Source: Pseudomonadota bacterium (GTDB taxonomy: Bacteria > Verrucomicrobiota > Verrucomicrobiia > Limisphaerales > SXTU01). From it: a stretch of 58,711 nt of DNA. The position numbers and the translations under genes were made by a program. Under the pieces are notes generated by a model. It was not told the DNA's origin. It did not search any database and saw only the letters and a program-made list of their open reading frames with translations. Shown here in pieces: positions 16,628-26,332 of the stretch. The stretch is taken from the NCBI GenBank assembly GCA_009922615.1, contig RFVF01000026.1, forward strand, positions 1 to 58,711, given 5' to 3'. The stretch's first letter is position 1, and each line of letters opens with the position of its first letter.

Positions 16628-17380
16628 CTACTTCCCCTGCCCCGCCGGCACTTTTTCCACCGGCCCCAGCGTGATGCGCACCTCCACCGTAGTGTCCAGC
16701 GGCGGCACGTCCTGCTGACGCACGACCCACGTGTCATCCGCGTCGCGGTTCGGACGCGGATTGTTGAAGACCGCGTCGGGATCGGTGATGAGCGCGATGA
16801 GCGAGCCTTCGGTCTGCGCGATGAATTTGCCTTGCCACACACGTGAACCGGTGAAGGTGAACGGCCCCTTGCCCATCGGCTCCTTAGCGCGCTTATTGAA
16901 GACCAGCTCCTCCGCCCGCTTGCGTTGCGACTTGCCGTCGTGCGTCCACGCCACCTCGATCAACACCGCTTCGCCCGGCAACGGCGGGTTACGCTCCCCC
17001 TGTGCTTGTGCAATGGGACCGCCCGCTGGGGCATTGGTGAGCGGCGCGGCCTGCATACCTTTCGCACCGAGGAGCAGCATGGCCACCTGCAAATGGTGCG
17101 GCTCAACGTCGGTCTTGAGCACGCTCTCGTGCGTCTTGCCCAGCGTGGTGACGAGCAGGTATTCGAGCGGCCCATCGGTCATGTTGAGCTTGGCTGGGAA
17201 GGACACGCGTCGCGCGGCCTTCTCCAGCTTCACACCGCCGACCTGAAACACGCCGGGGGAAACCTCGCGGATGCTCGGCGGAGTGGGTGGTTTGTCACCC
17301 GCCAAATTCGACGGCACTTGCGCGGCGGCGGACACCGCGAACGCCAGCCCGACCAGCCAATGGGTGAGTAAACGATTCAT
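16628..17380 (-). CDS. Secreted YdjY-domain protein
   Basis: A 250-residue protein with a signal peptide (LLTHWLVGLAFAVSAAAQ) and a region resembling the YdjY domain seen in Verrucomicrobia and Planctomycetes: PGVFQVGGVKLEKAARRVSF, LEYLLVTTLGKTHESVLKTD and EPHHLQVAMLLLGAKGM, then VLIEVAWTHDGKSQR and a C-terminal IALITDPDAVFNNPRP segment. Biochemical function is unknown; the periplasm is the expected location. It lies upstream of the ECF sigma gene on the same strand but is separated by 156 bases containing the palindromic element, so whether they share a transcript is open. It is divergent from the M28 peptidase gene across 110 bases. Confidence 0.82.
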   Translation of the reverse strand: MNRLLTHWLVGLAFAVSAAAQVPSNLAGDKPPTPPSIREVSPGVFQVGGVKLEKAARRVSFPAKLNMTDGPLEYLLVTTLGKTHESVLKTDVEPHHLQVAMLLLGAKGMQAAPLTNAPAGGPIAQAQGERNPPLPGEAVLIEVAWTHDGKSQRKRAEELVFNKRAKEPMGKGPFTFTGSRVWQGKFIAQTEGSLIALITDPDAVFNNPRPNRDADDTWVVRQQDVPPLDTTVEVRITLGPVEKVPAGQGK

Positions 17381-17490
17381 CGCTCTGACGCAGCGAACCT
17401 AACCAGCCCGCCACCGAACGCGAGTGTTTCCTCCTGCGCGCTTGCCCGGCGCGCATTTGCCTTCCACCATCCGGCCCAGTTCAAACGTCC

Positions 17491-20466
17491 ATGTCTGCCA
17501 TGAGCCAACGCCTCTGCCTGCTGCTTGCCCTGTGCGCCGCCGCGCTTCAACCGCTGCGCGCGGATGACTCCGCGAAGGAAGCCCAGTTCCTCACCAACCC
17601 CCGCCAGCTCATCTACGAAGGCCGCCGCAGTGGCGAGAGTTACTTCTCCAGCGACGGCAAGTTCATGGTCTTCCAGAGCGAGCGCGAGCCGGACAATCCG
17701 TTCTACCAAATCTATCTGCTGAACTTGGAGACCGGCGATGTGAACCGCGTCTCCCCCGGCGCTGGCAAGACGACCTGCGCCTTCCTCCGCCCCGGCAGTG
17801 ATGACGTGCTCTTCGCCAGCACGCACGTTGACCCGGAGGCCAAGGCCAAGCAGAAAGCCGAGCTCGACTTCCGCGCCACCGGCAAATCCCGTCGCTACGC
17901 GTGGGACTACGACGACCGCATGGAACTCTTCGTCGCCAAGCGCGACGGCTCCAACATCCGCCGTCTCACCGACGCGCCTGGTTACGACGCCGAGGGCAGC
18001 TACTCGCCCGACGGCAAGCTCATCGCGTTCTGCTCCATGCGCCACGCGTTTCCGTTGGAGAAACTCTCGCCCGAGGATCGCAAGCGAATGCAGACAGACC
18101 CGTCCTACTTCGGCGACATCTACCTGATGAACGCCGATGGCTCGAACGTGCGCCGCCTCACCAGCACGCCCGGCTACGACGGTGGCCCGTTCTTCTCGCC
18201 CGACGGCCAGCGCATCATCTGGCGGCGCTTCAACGAGAAGGGCGACACCGCCGACGTTTACACCATGAAGCTCGACGGCTCCGACGTGCGCCGACTCACC
18301 GACTTCGGCGCGATGTCCTGGGCCCCCTACTTCCACCCGTCCGGCCAATACGTCATCTACACGGCGAACAAGCTCGGCTTCGCCAACTTCGAGCTGTTCA
18401 TCGTGGACGCGCTCGGCACGAAGGAGCCTGTGCGCGTCACCTACACGGACGGGTTCGATGGCCTGCCCGTCTTCTCCCCCGACGGCAAGAAGCTTGCGTG
18501 GACGAGCGGCCGCACGCCGGAGAAGAACTCGCAAATCTTCATGGCGGATTGGAATCACACGGCGGCACTGGCAGCACTGGCGCAAGCTCCCGCGCGTAGC
18601 GGGGCGAGTGGCCAGTCTTCAGTGGCCAGTGGTCAGTCGAAAACGGCGAGCACGGAACACGCAACCCGGAGCACGCAACCCGCCGCCCCGAAACTAGGCA
18701 GCTTCTCCGCTGAAATCAAAGCCGATGACGCTCGCGCCCAGGTCAGCTTCCTCGCCAGTGAAGCTCTCGAAGGTCGTCTCACCGGCACGTCCGGCGCACA
18801 ACAGGCCGCAGCCTTCATCGCCGATTACTTCAAGGCCATCAACCTCCAGCCACTGCCCGGCTCCACCAACTTCTTCCAACCCTTCGAGTTCAGCTCCGGC
18901 GTGCGCGTGCTGACTAATCAAAACTCCGCCACGCTTCACGCCGCTGCCGCACCTGCGACGCTTGCGCTGGACAAGGACTTCCGCCCGCTTGCCTTCACCG
19001 CGAATGGCACGGTCGAGGGTGAAGTCGTCTTCGCTGGCTACGGCCTTTCCGTTCCCGGAAAGCTCGGTGAGGGCTATGACTCCTACGCCGGCCTCGATGT
19101 ATCAAACAAAGTCGTGCTCGTCCTGCGTTACGTGCCCGAGGAGGCCGATGCCAAGCGTCGTCAGGAGCTGAACCGCTACGCTGGACTGCGCTACAAGGCC
19201 CTCATCGCGCGTAATCGCGGCGCGAAGGCGCTGCTCGTCGTCACCGGCCCGACCTCGCCCAACGCGGGCGAACTCGCCAAGCTCACCTTCGAGACCGGCG
19301 CGAGCCACAGCGGCATCGTCTGCGCCAGCATCAATGGCGACACGGCGGCGAAGATGTTCGCCGCCGCGGGCAAGGACTTGAAGAAGATCCAGGCCGCGCT
19401 GGACAAAGAAGACCCGCACGCCGAAGGCGCGTTTGCGCTCAAGAACGTTGCCGTAAAACTCTCCGCCGCCGTCGAGCACGTGAAGAAGCAGGACCGCAAC
19501 GTCCTCGCGCACCTGCCGCCCGTGGGCACGAGCGAGTATGTCATCGTCGGCGCACACTACGACCACCTCGGCCACGGCGAAACCGGGGGCTTCGCGCGCA
19601 AGGACGAGGAGGGGAAAGTCCATCCTGGCGCGGACGACAATGCCAGCGGCACAGCGGCGTTGCTTGAACTGGCTGGGGCGATTTCCGCGCAAGCCGTGTT
19701 GGAGAAGCCGAGCCTCCGCCGCGGCATCATCTTCGCCGCGTGGTCCGGCGAGGAAGTCGGCTTGATTGGCTCCGCGCACTTCGCCGAGCACCCGGCCGTG
19801 CCGCTCTCGAACGTCGTGGCTTACGTGAACTTCGACATGGTGGGCCGCCTGCGCGACAACAAGCTGAACCTCCAAGGCATCGGCTCCTCGCCTGCGTGGC
19901 GCAAGCTCATCGAGAAACGCAACGTCGCCGCCGGCTTCAACCTCACGTTGCAGGAAGACCCGTATCTCCCGACCGACACCACGCCGTTCTACCCGAAGAA
20001 CGTGCCCGTCATCGCCTTCTTCACCGGTAGCCACGAGGAGTATCACCGCCCAGCCGACAAGCCCGACACGCTGAACTACGAAGGCTTGGAACGCATCACG
20101 AAGTTCGCGCGCGCGCTCGTCACGGACCTGATGACCGGCGCGGAACGCCCCGCCTACGCGAAGGTGGAGAAGAAGGACGGCGGCGGTGGCCGCGAGCAGC
20201 TCCGCGCCTACCTCGGCACGATTCCCGACTACGCGCAGGAAGTGGCCGGGGTCAAACTCAGCGGCACACGCGGCGGCAGCCCGGCAGAGAAGGCCGGGCT
20301 CAAGGGCGGCGACGTCATCGTGGAGTTTGCCGGCCAGAAGATCACGAACATCTACGACTACACCTACGCGATGGAAGCCGTGAAGATCGGCCAGCCGGTC
20401 AAGGTCATCGTGCTCCGCGACGGCAAACGCGTGGAACTCACCGCGACGCCGGAAGTCCGAAAATAG
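17491..20466 (+). CDS. Secreted TolB-propeller / M28 zinc aminopeptidase / PDZ fusion
   Basis: A 991-residue exported protein. After the signal peptide (LCLLLALCAAALQPLRA), residues about 35-365 form a TolB-like propeller with repeated YSPDGKLIAF- and FSPDGKKLAW-type blades. Residues about 400-900 are an M28 peptidase with a protease-associated insert (VEGEVVFAGYGLSVPGKLGE). The zinc ligands can be placed: H689 in GAHYDHLG, D715 in GADDNASG, E754/E755 in WSGEEVGL, D782 in NFDMVG and H852 in EEYHRPADKPD. A C-terminal PDZ domain (about 905-990) has GSPAEKAGLKGGDVIVEFAG. The linker at about 372-397 is encoded by imperfect short repeats. ATG at 17500 is an equally good start. It probably degrades peptides in the periplasm or outside the cell; propeller and PDZ domains would select or present substrates. 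Confidence 0.9.
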   Translation: MSAMSQRLCLLLALCAAALQPLRADDSAKEAQFLTNPRQLIYEGRRSGESYFSSDGKFMVFQSEREPDNPFYQIYLLNLETGDVNRVSPGAGKTTCAFLRPGSDDVLFASTHVDPEAKAKQKAELDFRATGKSRRYAWDYDDRMELFVAKRDGSNIRRLTDAPGYDAEGSYSPDGKLIAFCSMRHAFPLEKLSPEDRKRMQTDPSYFGDIYLMNADGSNVRRLTSTPGYDGGPFFSPDGQRIIWRRFNEKGDTADVYTMKLDGSDVRRLTDFGAMSWAPYFHPSGQYVIYTANKLGFANFELFIVDALGTKEPVRVTYTDGFDGLPVFSPDGKKLAWTSGRTPEKNSQIFMADWNHTAALAALAQAPARSGASGQSSVASGQSKTASTEHATRSTQPAAPKLGSFSAEIKADDARAQVSFLASEALEGRLTGTSGAQQAAAFIADYFKAINLQPLPGSTNFFQPFEFSSGVRVLTNQNSATLHAAAAPATLALDKDFRPLAFTANGTVEGEVVFAGYGLSVPGKLGEGYDSYAGLDVSNKVVLVLRYVPEEADAKRRQELNRYAGLRYKALIARNRGAKALLVVTGPTSPNAGELAKLTFETGASHSGIVCASINGDTAAKMFAAAGKDLKKIQAALDKEDPHAEGAFALKNVAVKLSAAVEHVKKQDRNVLAHLPPVGTSEYVIVGAHYDHLGHGETGGFARKDEEGKVHPGADDNASGTAALLELAGAISAQAVLEKPSLRRGIIFAAWSGEEVGLIGSAHFAEHPAVPLSNVVAYVNFDMVGRLRDNKLNLQGIGSSPAWRKLIEKRNVAAGFNLTLQEDPYLPTDTTPFYPKNVPVIAFFTGSHEEYHRPADKPDTLNYEGLERITKFARALVTDLMTGAERPAYAKVEKKDGGGGREQLRAYLGTIPDYAQEVAGVKLSGTRGGSPAEKAGLKGGDVIVEFAGQKITNIYDYTYAMEAVKIGQPVKVIVLRDGKRVELTATPEVRK
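18606..18681 (+). repeat. Two families of imperfect short repeats inside the peptidase linker
   Basis: At 18606-18639 there are degenerate copies of AGTGGCCAGT (GTGGCCAGTCTTCAGTGGCC then AGTGGTCAGTC). At 18648-18681 there is a different unit, GAGCACGGAACACGCAACCC followed by GGAGCACGCAACCC. Both are in frame and encode the low-complexity linker between propeller and peptidase domains. Confidence 0.75.
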
Positions 20467-20527
20467 TCTGTGCCAACCAATTGCTACACTATCATCATTG
20501 TCTGAAAGTCACTTGAACACGACCGCC

Positions 20528-22066
20528 ATGCATCTCCGCCTCGCCTCTGCTCTGTTACTCACCGTCGCTTTTTCTGTCCGCGCCGACGTGAAGCTCCCAC
20601 AGGTCTTCTCCGACCACATGGTTTTGCAGCGCGACCTTGCCGCGCCCGTGTGGGGCACGGCCGCGCCCGACGAGGAAGTTACCGTCACCATTGCCGGCCA
20701 GACCAAGGCCACCAAGGCCGACGCGCAGGGCAAGTGGCGCGTGAAGCTCGACGCGCTCAAAGTCGGCGACCCGCTCACGCTCACGGTGAAGGCCAAGAAC
20801 ACGTTGACCATCACCGATGTCCTCGTCGGCGAAGTCTGGGTGGGCTCGGGCCAATCGAACATGGACGGCCGCGTGAGCGGCTACGCGAAGGGCGACGACG
20901 TGCTCGCCGACCTTGCGACGAAGAGTTTCCCGCAGATTCGCCACATCAACTCGCGCGGCACGTGGCAGGTCGCCACGCCGCAGACGAGCGGCGGCTTTGG
21001 CGCACTGCTCTATCCGTTCGGCATCCGGCTGCATGAGGAGTTGAAAGTGCCCGTGGGCCTCATGCTCGGCGCGGTGGGCGGCACGCCTTCGGGCTATTGG
21101 TTGAGCGAGGAGATGTATCAGAGCGATGCAGCGTGCAAGGCGGCAGCCGCTGAGTTCGCCAAGACGTATCCGTTCGAGACCTTGCAGAAGAAATATCCCG
21201 AGGAACTGGCGGCGTGGGAGAAGGCAACCGAAACTGCGAAGAAGGACGGCAAGCCCGCGCCGCGCAAGCCCGCTCCCCCCGGCAAGCCCGGCGAGACCAC
21301 GACCGGCCAGAAGATCGGCCACCTCTTCGAGTCGCACATTCGCGGCTACGTCGGCTACGGCATTCGCGGCGTATTGTGGGACCAAGGCGAAAGCGGCACG
21401 GCCGTGGTGGGCGTGGATCAATTCACCTTGATGGGTGCCCTCATCAAAGGCTGGCGCAAGGACTGGGGCCAAGGCGAATTCCCCTTCCTCTACATCCAGA
21501 AGCCCAGCGGCAACGGCTGCGCGTATGGCTACGAAAACCCGTTGACGAAGAACGCGAGCAAGTTCGCCGCGCTACCCGCCGCCGTGCCGACCGACGGCGC
21601 GTATCGCGAGTTGCACCTCCGCATCCAGCGCCATCCCAACACCGCGCTCGTCACCGCGAGCGACCTCGGCGCCGGTGTCCATCCAACCAACAAATCCGGC
21701 TACGGCACGCGCGCCAGCCAGGTCGCGCTCGGAATGGTCTATGGCAAACCCATCGAGACGCAGGGACCGCTGCTTGCCTCACACACGATCGAGGGCGGGA
21801 AAGTCCGCCTCAAGTTCACGCACGTCGGCAAGGGGCTCGTCGCCCGCCACAGCGACAAGCCCCAAGGCTTCGCCATCGCCGGAGACGACAAGAAGTTCGT
21901 CTGGGCCGACGCCGTCATCGACGGCGACACCATCATCGTCTCCAGCGACAAAGTCGCGAAGCCCTCCGCCGTTCGTTACGCGTGGGCGAGCGCGCATCCA
22001 TGGGCCAACCTGTTCAATCAAGATGGACTGCCCGCGCAGACCTTCCGCACGGATGATTGGAAGTAA
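20528..22066 (+). CDS. Secreted sialate O-acetylesterase-like carbohydrate esterase
   Basis: A 512-residue exported SGNH-type esterase. The signal peptide is HLRLASALLLTVAFSVRA. An N-terminal beta domain (LPQVFSDHMVLQRDLAAPVW) is the usual opening of this family. Then come the nucleophile block WVGSGQSNMDGR, the block III-like GVLWDQGESG and the Asp/His block ASDLGAGVHPTNKSGYGTRA. Such enzymes remove O-acetyl groups from sugars in plant or animal glycans. An inserted, lysine/proline-rich segment (EKATETAKKDGKPAPRKPAP) lies between the catalytic blocks. The start at ATG 20528 gives the best signal peptide; a TTG 30 bases upstream is less likely. The gene follows the M28 peptidase with a 61-base gap and the same direction. 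Confidence 0.9.
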   Translation: MHLRLASALLLTVAFSVRADVKLPQVFSDHMVLQRDLAAPVWGTAAPDEEVTVTIAGQTKATKADAQGKWRVKLDALKVGDPLTLTVKAKNTLTITDVLVGEVWVGSGQSNMDGRVSGYAKGDDVLADLATKSFPQIRHINSRGTWQVATPQTSGGFGALLYPFGIRLHEELKVPVGLMLGAVGGTPSGYWLSEEMYQSDAACKAAAAEFAKTYPFETLQKKYPEELAAWEKATETAKKDGKPAPRKPAPPGKPGETTTGQKIGHLFESHIRGYVGYGIRGVLWDQGESGTAVVGVDQFTLMGALIKGWRKDWGQGEFPFLYIQKPSGNGCAYGYENPLTKNASKFAALPAAVPTDGAYRELHLRIQRHPNTALVTASDLGAGVHPTNKSGYGTRASQVALGMVYGKPIETQGPLLASHTIEGGKVRLKFTHVGKGLVARHSDKPQGFAIAGDDKKFVWADAVIDGDTIIVSSDKVAKPSAVRYAWASAHPWANLFNQDGLPAQTFRTDDWK

Positions 22067-22154
22067 ACTGCCATTCCCATGCGGAAAGGTGCGGCTGGAT
22101 TGAACACGAACTCGGTCGAATGATTCCCCCACCGCACCCGTCTCGCTTTCGATT

Positions 22155-24506
22155 TTGAAGACGCCTCTCGTCCCGCAACCAACCCGCTGGCAGCACTCGA
22201 CCCGCCGCATCTTGGCGTGCATTGCGCTGCTGTTATTGAGCCTGGACTTCACCTCCTTCGCGAACGCCGCCGGCTTTTCGTTTTTCTCTCGCAAGCCGGA
22301 CGGGCCGGCCATCTACAAGCAGCAGTGCGTGAAGTGCCACGGCCCCGCCGGCCAGGGCGTGAAGGGCAAATACAACGACCCGCTCGTCGGCGACTGGTCC
22401 GTCGAGAAACTCACACGCTACATCGCCAAGACCATGCCGGAGGACAAACCCGGCTCCTGCACCGGCCCGAACGCCGACGCCGTCGCACGCTACATCCACG
22501 ACACGTTCTACTCACGCGAGGCACGGGCGAAGCTTCAGCCCGCGCGCGTCGAACTGGTGCGGCTCACGAACCGTCAGCACTTGCTCGCCGTGGCTGACCT
22601 CTTCCGCGTCGCCGATGAGCCAAAGGTCTCGCCGGGCAAGGGCCTCGCCGTCGTCGGCTACAAGTCGCGCAACACGCGGCGCGAGGACAAGGCGCTGGAG
22701 CGCAATGATACGAAGATCGAATTCGATTTCGGCAAGGGCCGCCCGGAGTGGGCTGGCGAGGGCACGAACGGCTTCGCGTTGAACTGGACCGGCTCCGTCA
22801 TCGCCGACGAGTCGGGCGACTACGAATTCGTCGTGAAGACGGCGAACGGAATCCGGCTGTGGGTCAACAACGACGACCAACCGCTCATTGACGGCTCGGT
22901 GTCGTCGTTCAAGGGACTGGAACACACCGCGACGCTCAAGCTCATCGGCGGGCGCGCGTATCCGCTGCGGCTGGAGTTCTTCAAGACCTCGCGCGACCCG
23001 CTAGCGAACGTCACCTTGCTCTGGCAGCCGCCGCACGGCGCACGGCAAGTCATCCCCGCGCGCAACCTCGCCCCTGAGCGCACCGCCGCCACGTTCATCA
23101 TCGCCACGCCGTTCCCCGCCGACGACAGTAGCGTGGGCTACGAACGCGGCGTGTCGGTGTCGAAGGAATGGGACGAAGCCGTGACGCACGTGGCCATCGA
23201 GGTTGCCGCGCACGTGGCAAAGAACTTGGACCGGCTGTCCCGCAGCAAGCCGAACGACAAGGACCGCGCGGAGAAGGTCGAAGCGTTCTGCGCAGAACTC
23301 GTCGCGAGGGCGTTCCGTCGTCCTCTGACGGCCGAGCAGAAGAACCTCTTCGTCACCCTGCCCTTGCGCAGCGCGGCCAAGCTTGATGACGGCGTGAAAC
23401 GCGTCGTGCTGCTCACGCTCAAGTCGCCGCGCTTCCTCTACCTGGGCATCGAGGGCGCGCAGCCGGATGACTTCACCATGGCCGAGCGGCTGGCCTTCGG
23501 GCTGTGGGATTCGCTGCCGGACGCGGCGCTGTTGAAAGCCGCAGCGGAAGGCAAGTTGCGCGCGCGCGAGGAAGTTTCCGCGCAAGCCCGCCGGATGCTC
23601 GCCGACGCCCGCACGCGCGGTAAGATGCAGTATTTCCTCCATCGCTGGCTTCAGATGAACCACATCGAGGACTTGACCAAAGACCCGAGTGTTTACCCCG
23701 GCTTCACGCCGGAAATCATTGGCGACCTCCGCACGTCGCTGAACCTCTTCCTCGACGACGTGGTCTGGACGGAGTCCTCGGACTACCGCCGCCTGCTGCT
23801 GGAAGATGACTTCTTCGTCAACGGTCGGCTGGCAAAGTTCTACGGCATCAGCGCCACCACAAACGAAGACTTCGTGCGCGTGGAGCTCGACCCCAAGCAG
23901 CGCTCCGGCGTCATCACGCACCCGTATCTGCTCGCGGCTTTTTCCTACAACAAGACTAGTTCGCCCATCCATCGCGGCGTGTTCCTGACGCGCAACATCG
24001 TGGGCCGCGCACTGCGTCCACCGCCGATGGCGATTGCGTTCAAGGATGGCGAGTTCAAGCCCGGCATGACGATGCGCGAGAAGATCACCGAGCTGACGCG
24101 CCCGCAGGCCTGCCAGAGCTGCCACTCCGTCATCAACCCGCTCGGCTTCAGCCTCGAGAACTTCGACGCCGTCGGGCGCTTCCGCGACAAGGACGGCAAT
24201 CGTCCCATCAACGCCGCCGCCGATTACACCACCGACGACGGCGGTATCGTGCGGCTCCGCGGCGCGAGGGACATCGCCGAGTTTGCCGTGAAGAGCGAGC
24301 ACGCGCACAACGCGTTCATCGAACAGCTCTTCAGCCAGGTCGTGAAGCAGCCGATGCTCGCCTACGGCCCGGACGTGTTGAACCAGTTGCACCTTTCCTT
24401 CGTCCAGTCCGGGTATAATATTCAGAAGCTGCTTGTGGACATCGCGACGGTGTCCGCGTTGCAGGGAACTGAGAAGCCGGCCAGCACAGCAAAAAAGAAA
24501 TCATGA
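22155..24506 (+). CDS. DUF1587/DUF1592/DUF1588/DUF1585 cytochrome c protein with PA14 domain
   Basis: A 783-residue exported haem protein of the PVC type. After the signal peptide ([19 protein letters not shown]) there is a cytochrome c site, [16 protein letters not shown]14-like carbohydrate-binding domain follows (about 180-310: [20 protein letters not shown], then [20 protein letters not shown]). The DUF1592, DUF1588 and DUF1585 regions occupy the rest, with SRSKP...[36 protein letters not shown] and a second CxxCH in [20 protein letters not shown]. The start is a TTG at 22155, because no ATG precedes the signal peptide in frame. The stop overlaps the DUF1552 start by 4 nt. Its reaction is unknown; co-occurrence with polysaccharide-degrading genes suggests an oxidative role. 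Confidence 0.88.
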   Translation: MKTPLVPQPTRWQHSTRRILACIALLLLSLDFTSFANAAGFSFFSRKPDGPAIYKQQCVKCHGPAGQGVKGKYNDPLVGDWSVEKLTRYIAKTMPEDKPGSCTGPNADAVARYIHDTFYSREARAKLQPARVELVRLTNRQHLLAVADLFRVADEPKVSPGKGLAVVGYKSRNTRREDKALERNDTKIEFDFGKGRPEWAGEGTNGFALNWTGSVIADESGDYEFVVKTANGIRLWVNNDDQPLIDGSVSSFKGLEHTATLKLIGGRAYPLRLEFFKTSRDPLANVTLLWQPPHGARQVIPARNLAPERTAATFIIATPFPADDSSVGYERGVSVSKEWDEAVTHVAIEVAAHVAKNLDRLSRSKPNDKDRAEKVEAFCAELVARAFRRPLTAEQKNLFVTLPLRSAAKLDDGVKRVVLLTLKSPRFLYLGIEGAQPDDFTMAERLAFGLWDSLPDAALLKAAAEGKLRAREEVSAQARRMLADARTRGKMQYFLHRWLQMNHIEDLTKDPSVYPGFTPEIIGDLRTSLNLFLDDVVWTESSDYRRLLLEDDFFVNGRLAKFYGISATTNEDFVRVELDPKQRSGVITHPYLLAAFSYNKTSSPIHRGVFLTRNIVGRALRPPPMAIAFKDGEFKPGMTMREKITELTRPQACQSCHSVINPLGFSLENFDAVGRFRDKDGNRPINAAADYTTDDGGIVRLRGARDIAEFAVKSEHAHNAFIEQLFSQVVKQPMLAYGPDVLNQLHLSFVQSGYNIQKLLVDIATVSALQGTEKPASTAKKKS

Positions 24507-25813
24507 ACGCCCTCCATCGCCGCACATTCCTCAAGCAAGCCGGCCTCTCCGCCGCCACGCTGCCGTTCATCACCGGCCTGCCCAGCCTCGGCCTCGCCGC
24601 GCCCGCGCGCCCGCGGCAGCGCCTGGTGTTCATGTTCAGCCCCAACGGCACCATCCCCAAAGCTTACTGGCCCGACGAGACCGGCACGGATTTCCAGCTC
24701 AAGGAAATCATGACGCCGCTCGCAGACTTCAAGGACCGGATGCTCGTCCTCAACGGCGTCTGCAACAAAGTCAAAGGCGACGGCGACAGCCACATGCGCG
24801 GCATGAGCTGCCTGCTCACCGGTATCGAGCTCTTCCCCGGCAACATCATGGGCGGCGGCGGCGCACCGGCGGGCTGGGCCAGCGGCATTTCCATTGACCA
24901 GGAAATCAAAAACTTCCTCCAGAGTAAGGACGACACCCGCACGCGCTTCGGCTCGCTCGAGTTCGGCGTCGGCGTCACGGACCGCGCCGATCCCTGGACC
25001 CGCATGAGCTACGCCGGCGCGAACAAACCCGTCGCGCCCATCTCCGACCCCTACCAGATGTATGAGAAGCTCTACGGGCAGATGAAGGACAAGGAGAACC
25101 TCCAGAGCGTCCTCGACACCGTGAAGGGCGACTTGCAGCGCGTCGGCAAGCTCATCAGCGCCGCGGACCGCCGGCTACTGGAGGAGCACCAAGCCCTTGT
25201 TCGCCAGATGGAGCAGGAGATTGCCAACGCCAAACAGCAGAAGCTCCACGCCGCCCCGCCGACCTTGGGCGAAGGCGTCGCCGACCAGAACGACAACCTC
25301 CCGCGCCTGAGCCGCATGCAGATTGACCTGCTCGTCAACAGCTTCGTCAACGACATGTGCCGCGTCGCGACGCTCCAGTTCACCAAGTCCGTCGGCGGTG
25401 CGCGCATGAACTGGCTGGACATCAAGGAAGGCCATCACGCGCTCTCGCACGAGGACAAGGACGAGGCCGTAGCCGCCAAGCTGGTGAAGATCAACAAATG
25501 GTTCGCGGGCGAACTCGCCTACCTCGTGCAGAAGCTCGCCACCACCCCCGAGCCCGGCGGCGAGGGCATGATGCTCGACAACACTCTCGTGGTCTGGACC
25601 AACGAACTTGGCCGGGGCAGCTCGCACACGTTGGACAACATCCCGTTCCTGCTCGTGGGCGGCGCGCCCGGCTTCAAGATGGGCCGCTCGCTCCAACTGG
25701 ACAAAGTCGCGCACAATCGGCTGCACCTCGCCCTCGCCCTCGCCATGGGCCACCGCCTCGAAACCTTCGGCAAGGCTGCCCTGTGTGACGGCGGGCCGCT
25801 GAAGCTGGGGTGA
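24503..25813 (+). CDS. DUF1552 protein with twin-arginine signal
   Basis: A 436-residue protein with a Tat-type leader ([20 protein letters not shown]) implying export in folded form. The body matches DUF1552: [50 protein letters not shown] and a C-terminal half resembling alkaline-phosphatase-superfamily DUF1501 proteins ([33 protein letters not shown]). Possible metal ligands (Asp, His) are visible, but catalysis has not been shown for the family. It is translationally coupled (ATGA) to the DUF1592 cytochrome, as is usual in planctomycetes and verrucomicrobia, which suggests that the two act as one complex or pathway. It converges with folA. Confidence 0.88.
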   Translation: MNALHRRTFLKQAGLSAATLPFITGLPSLGLAAPARPRQRLVFMFSPNGTIPKAYWPDETGTDFQLKEIMTPLADFKDRMLVLNGVCNKVKGDGDSHMRGMSCLLTGIELFPGNIMGGGGAPAGWASGISIDQEIKNFLQSKDDTRTRFGSLEFGVGVTDRADPWTRMSYAGANKPVAPISDPYQMYEKLYGQMKDKENLQSVLDTVKGDLQRVGKLISAADRRLLEEHQALVRQMEQEIANAKQQKLHAAPPTLGEGVADQNDNLPRLSRMQIDLLVNSFVNDMCRVATLQFTKSVGGARMNWLDIKEGHHALSHEDKDEAVAAKLVKINKWFAGELAYLVQKLATTPEPGGEGMMLDNTLVVWTNELGRGSSHTLDNIPFLLVGGAPGFKMGRSLQLDKVAHNRLHLALALAMGHRLETFGKAALCDGGPLKLG

Positions 25814-25867
25814 GCTCAGTGTAGAAACTCACGCATCCGTCGCGGTGCTTGCCACACGGCACGAGTT

Positions 25868-26332
25868 TCACCCACGGCGGCGGTAGTGCAAAATCTTGAA
25901 CTCCGGCGTGTCGCGGAGTTCTTCTACCAACTCAAAGCGATCCTCGAACGGTGGGAAGAAGGCATCGCCCGTCACCTCCCGTTTCACGAGCGTCAGGAAC
26001 AGCTCTTCACACAGCGGCAATGCCTGTGCGTAGATTTGTGCCCCACCGCAGATAAACACCTGCCGCTCGTCTGCCAGCTCCGCCACCGCGTCGAGACTTG
26101 CCACCGTCCGCACGCCGGGATGGCTCCAGCCGGTGCGGCTCAACACCATGGTCTCCCGCCCCGGCAGCGGCCGGCCGATGGACTCGAAGGTCTTGCGCCC
26201 CATCACGAGCACATGGCCGAGGGTGGTTTGCTTGAACCACTTGAAATCCTCCGGCAGGTGCCACGGGATTTTGTTGCCGTCCCCGATGACGCGGTTCAGC
26301 GACATCGCAGCGATCGCTTTGAAATGCTTCAT
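25868..26332 (-). CDS. folA: Dihydrofolate reductase
   Basis: A 154-residue enzyme reducing dihydrofolate to tetrahydrofolate with NADPH. The N-terminus HFKAIAAMSLNRVIGDGNKI is followed by PWHLPEDFKWFKQTTLGHVL, including the substrate-binding acidic residue of the WHLPED motif, and VMGRKTFESIGRPLPGRETM. The NADPH-binding glycines are in QVFICGGAQIYAQAL. Length is typical for bacterial DHFR. The ATG at 26332 overlaps the TGA of the upstream amidase gene by 4 nt, so the two are translationally coupled. No thymidylate synthase gene is seen nearby. Confidence 0.95.
   Translation of the reverse strand: MKHFKAIAAMSLNRVIGDGNKIPWHLPEDFKWFKQTTLGHVLVMGRKTFESIGRPLPGRETMVLSRTGWSHPGVRTVASLDAVAELADERQVFICGGAQIYAQALPLCEELFLTLVKREVTGDAFFPPFEDRFELVEELRDTPEFKILHYRRRG

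Noticed and set aside
25820..25872. GAAACTC...GAGTTTC inverted repeat between DUF1552 and folA genes
   Set aside because: The 7-bp stem with a loop of more than 30 bases and no T run is too weak to call a terminator.
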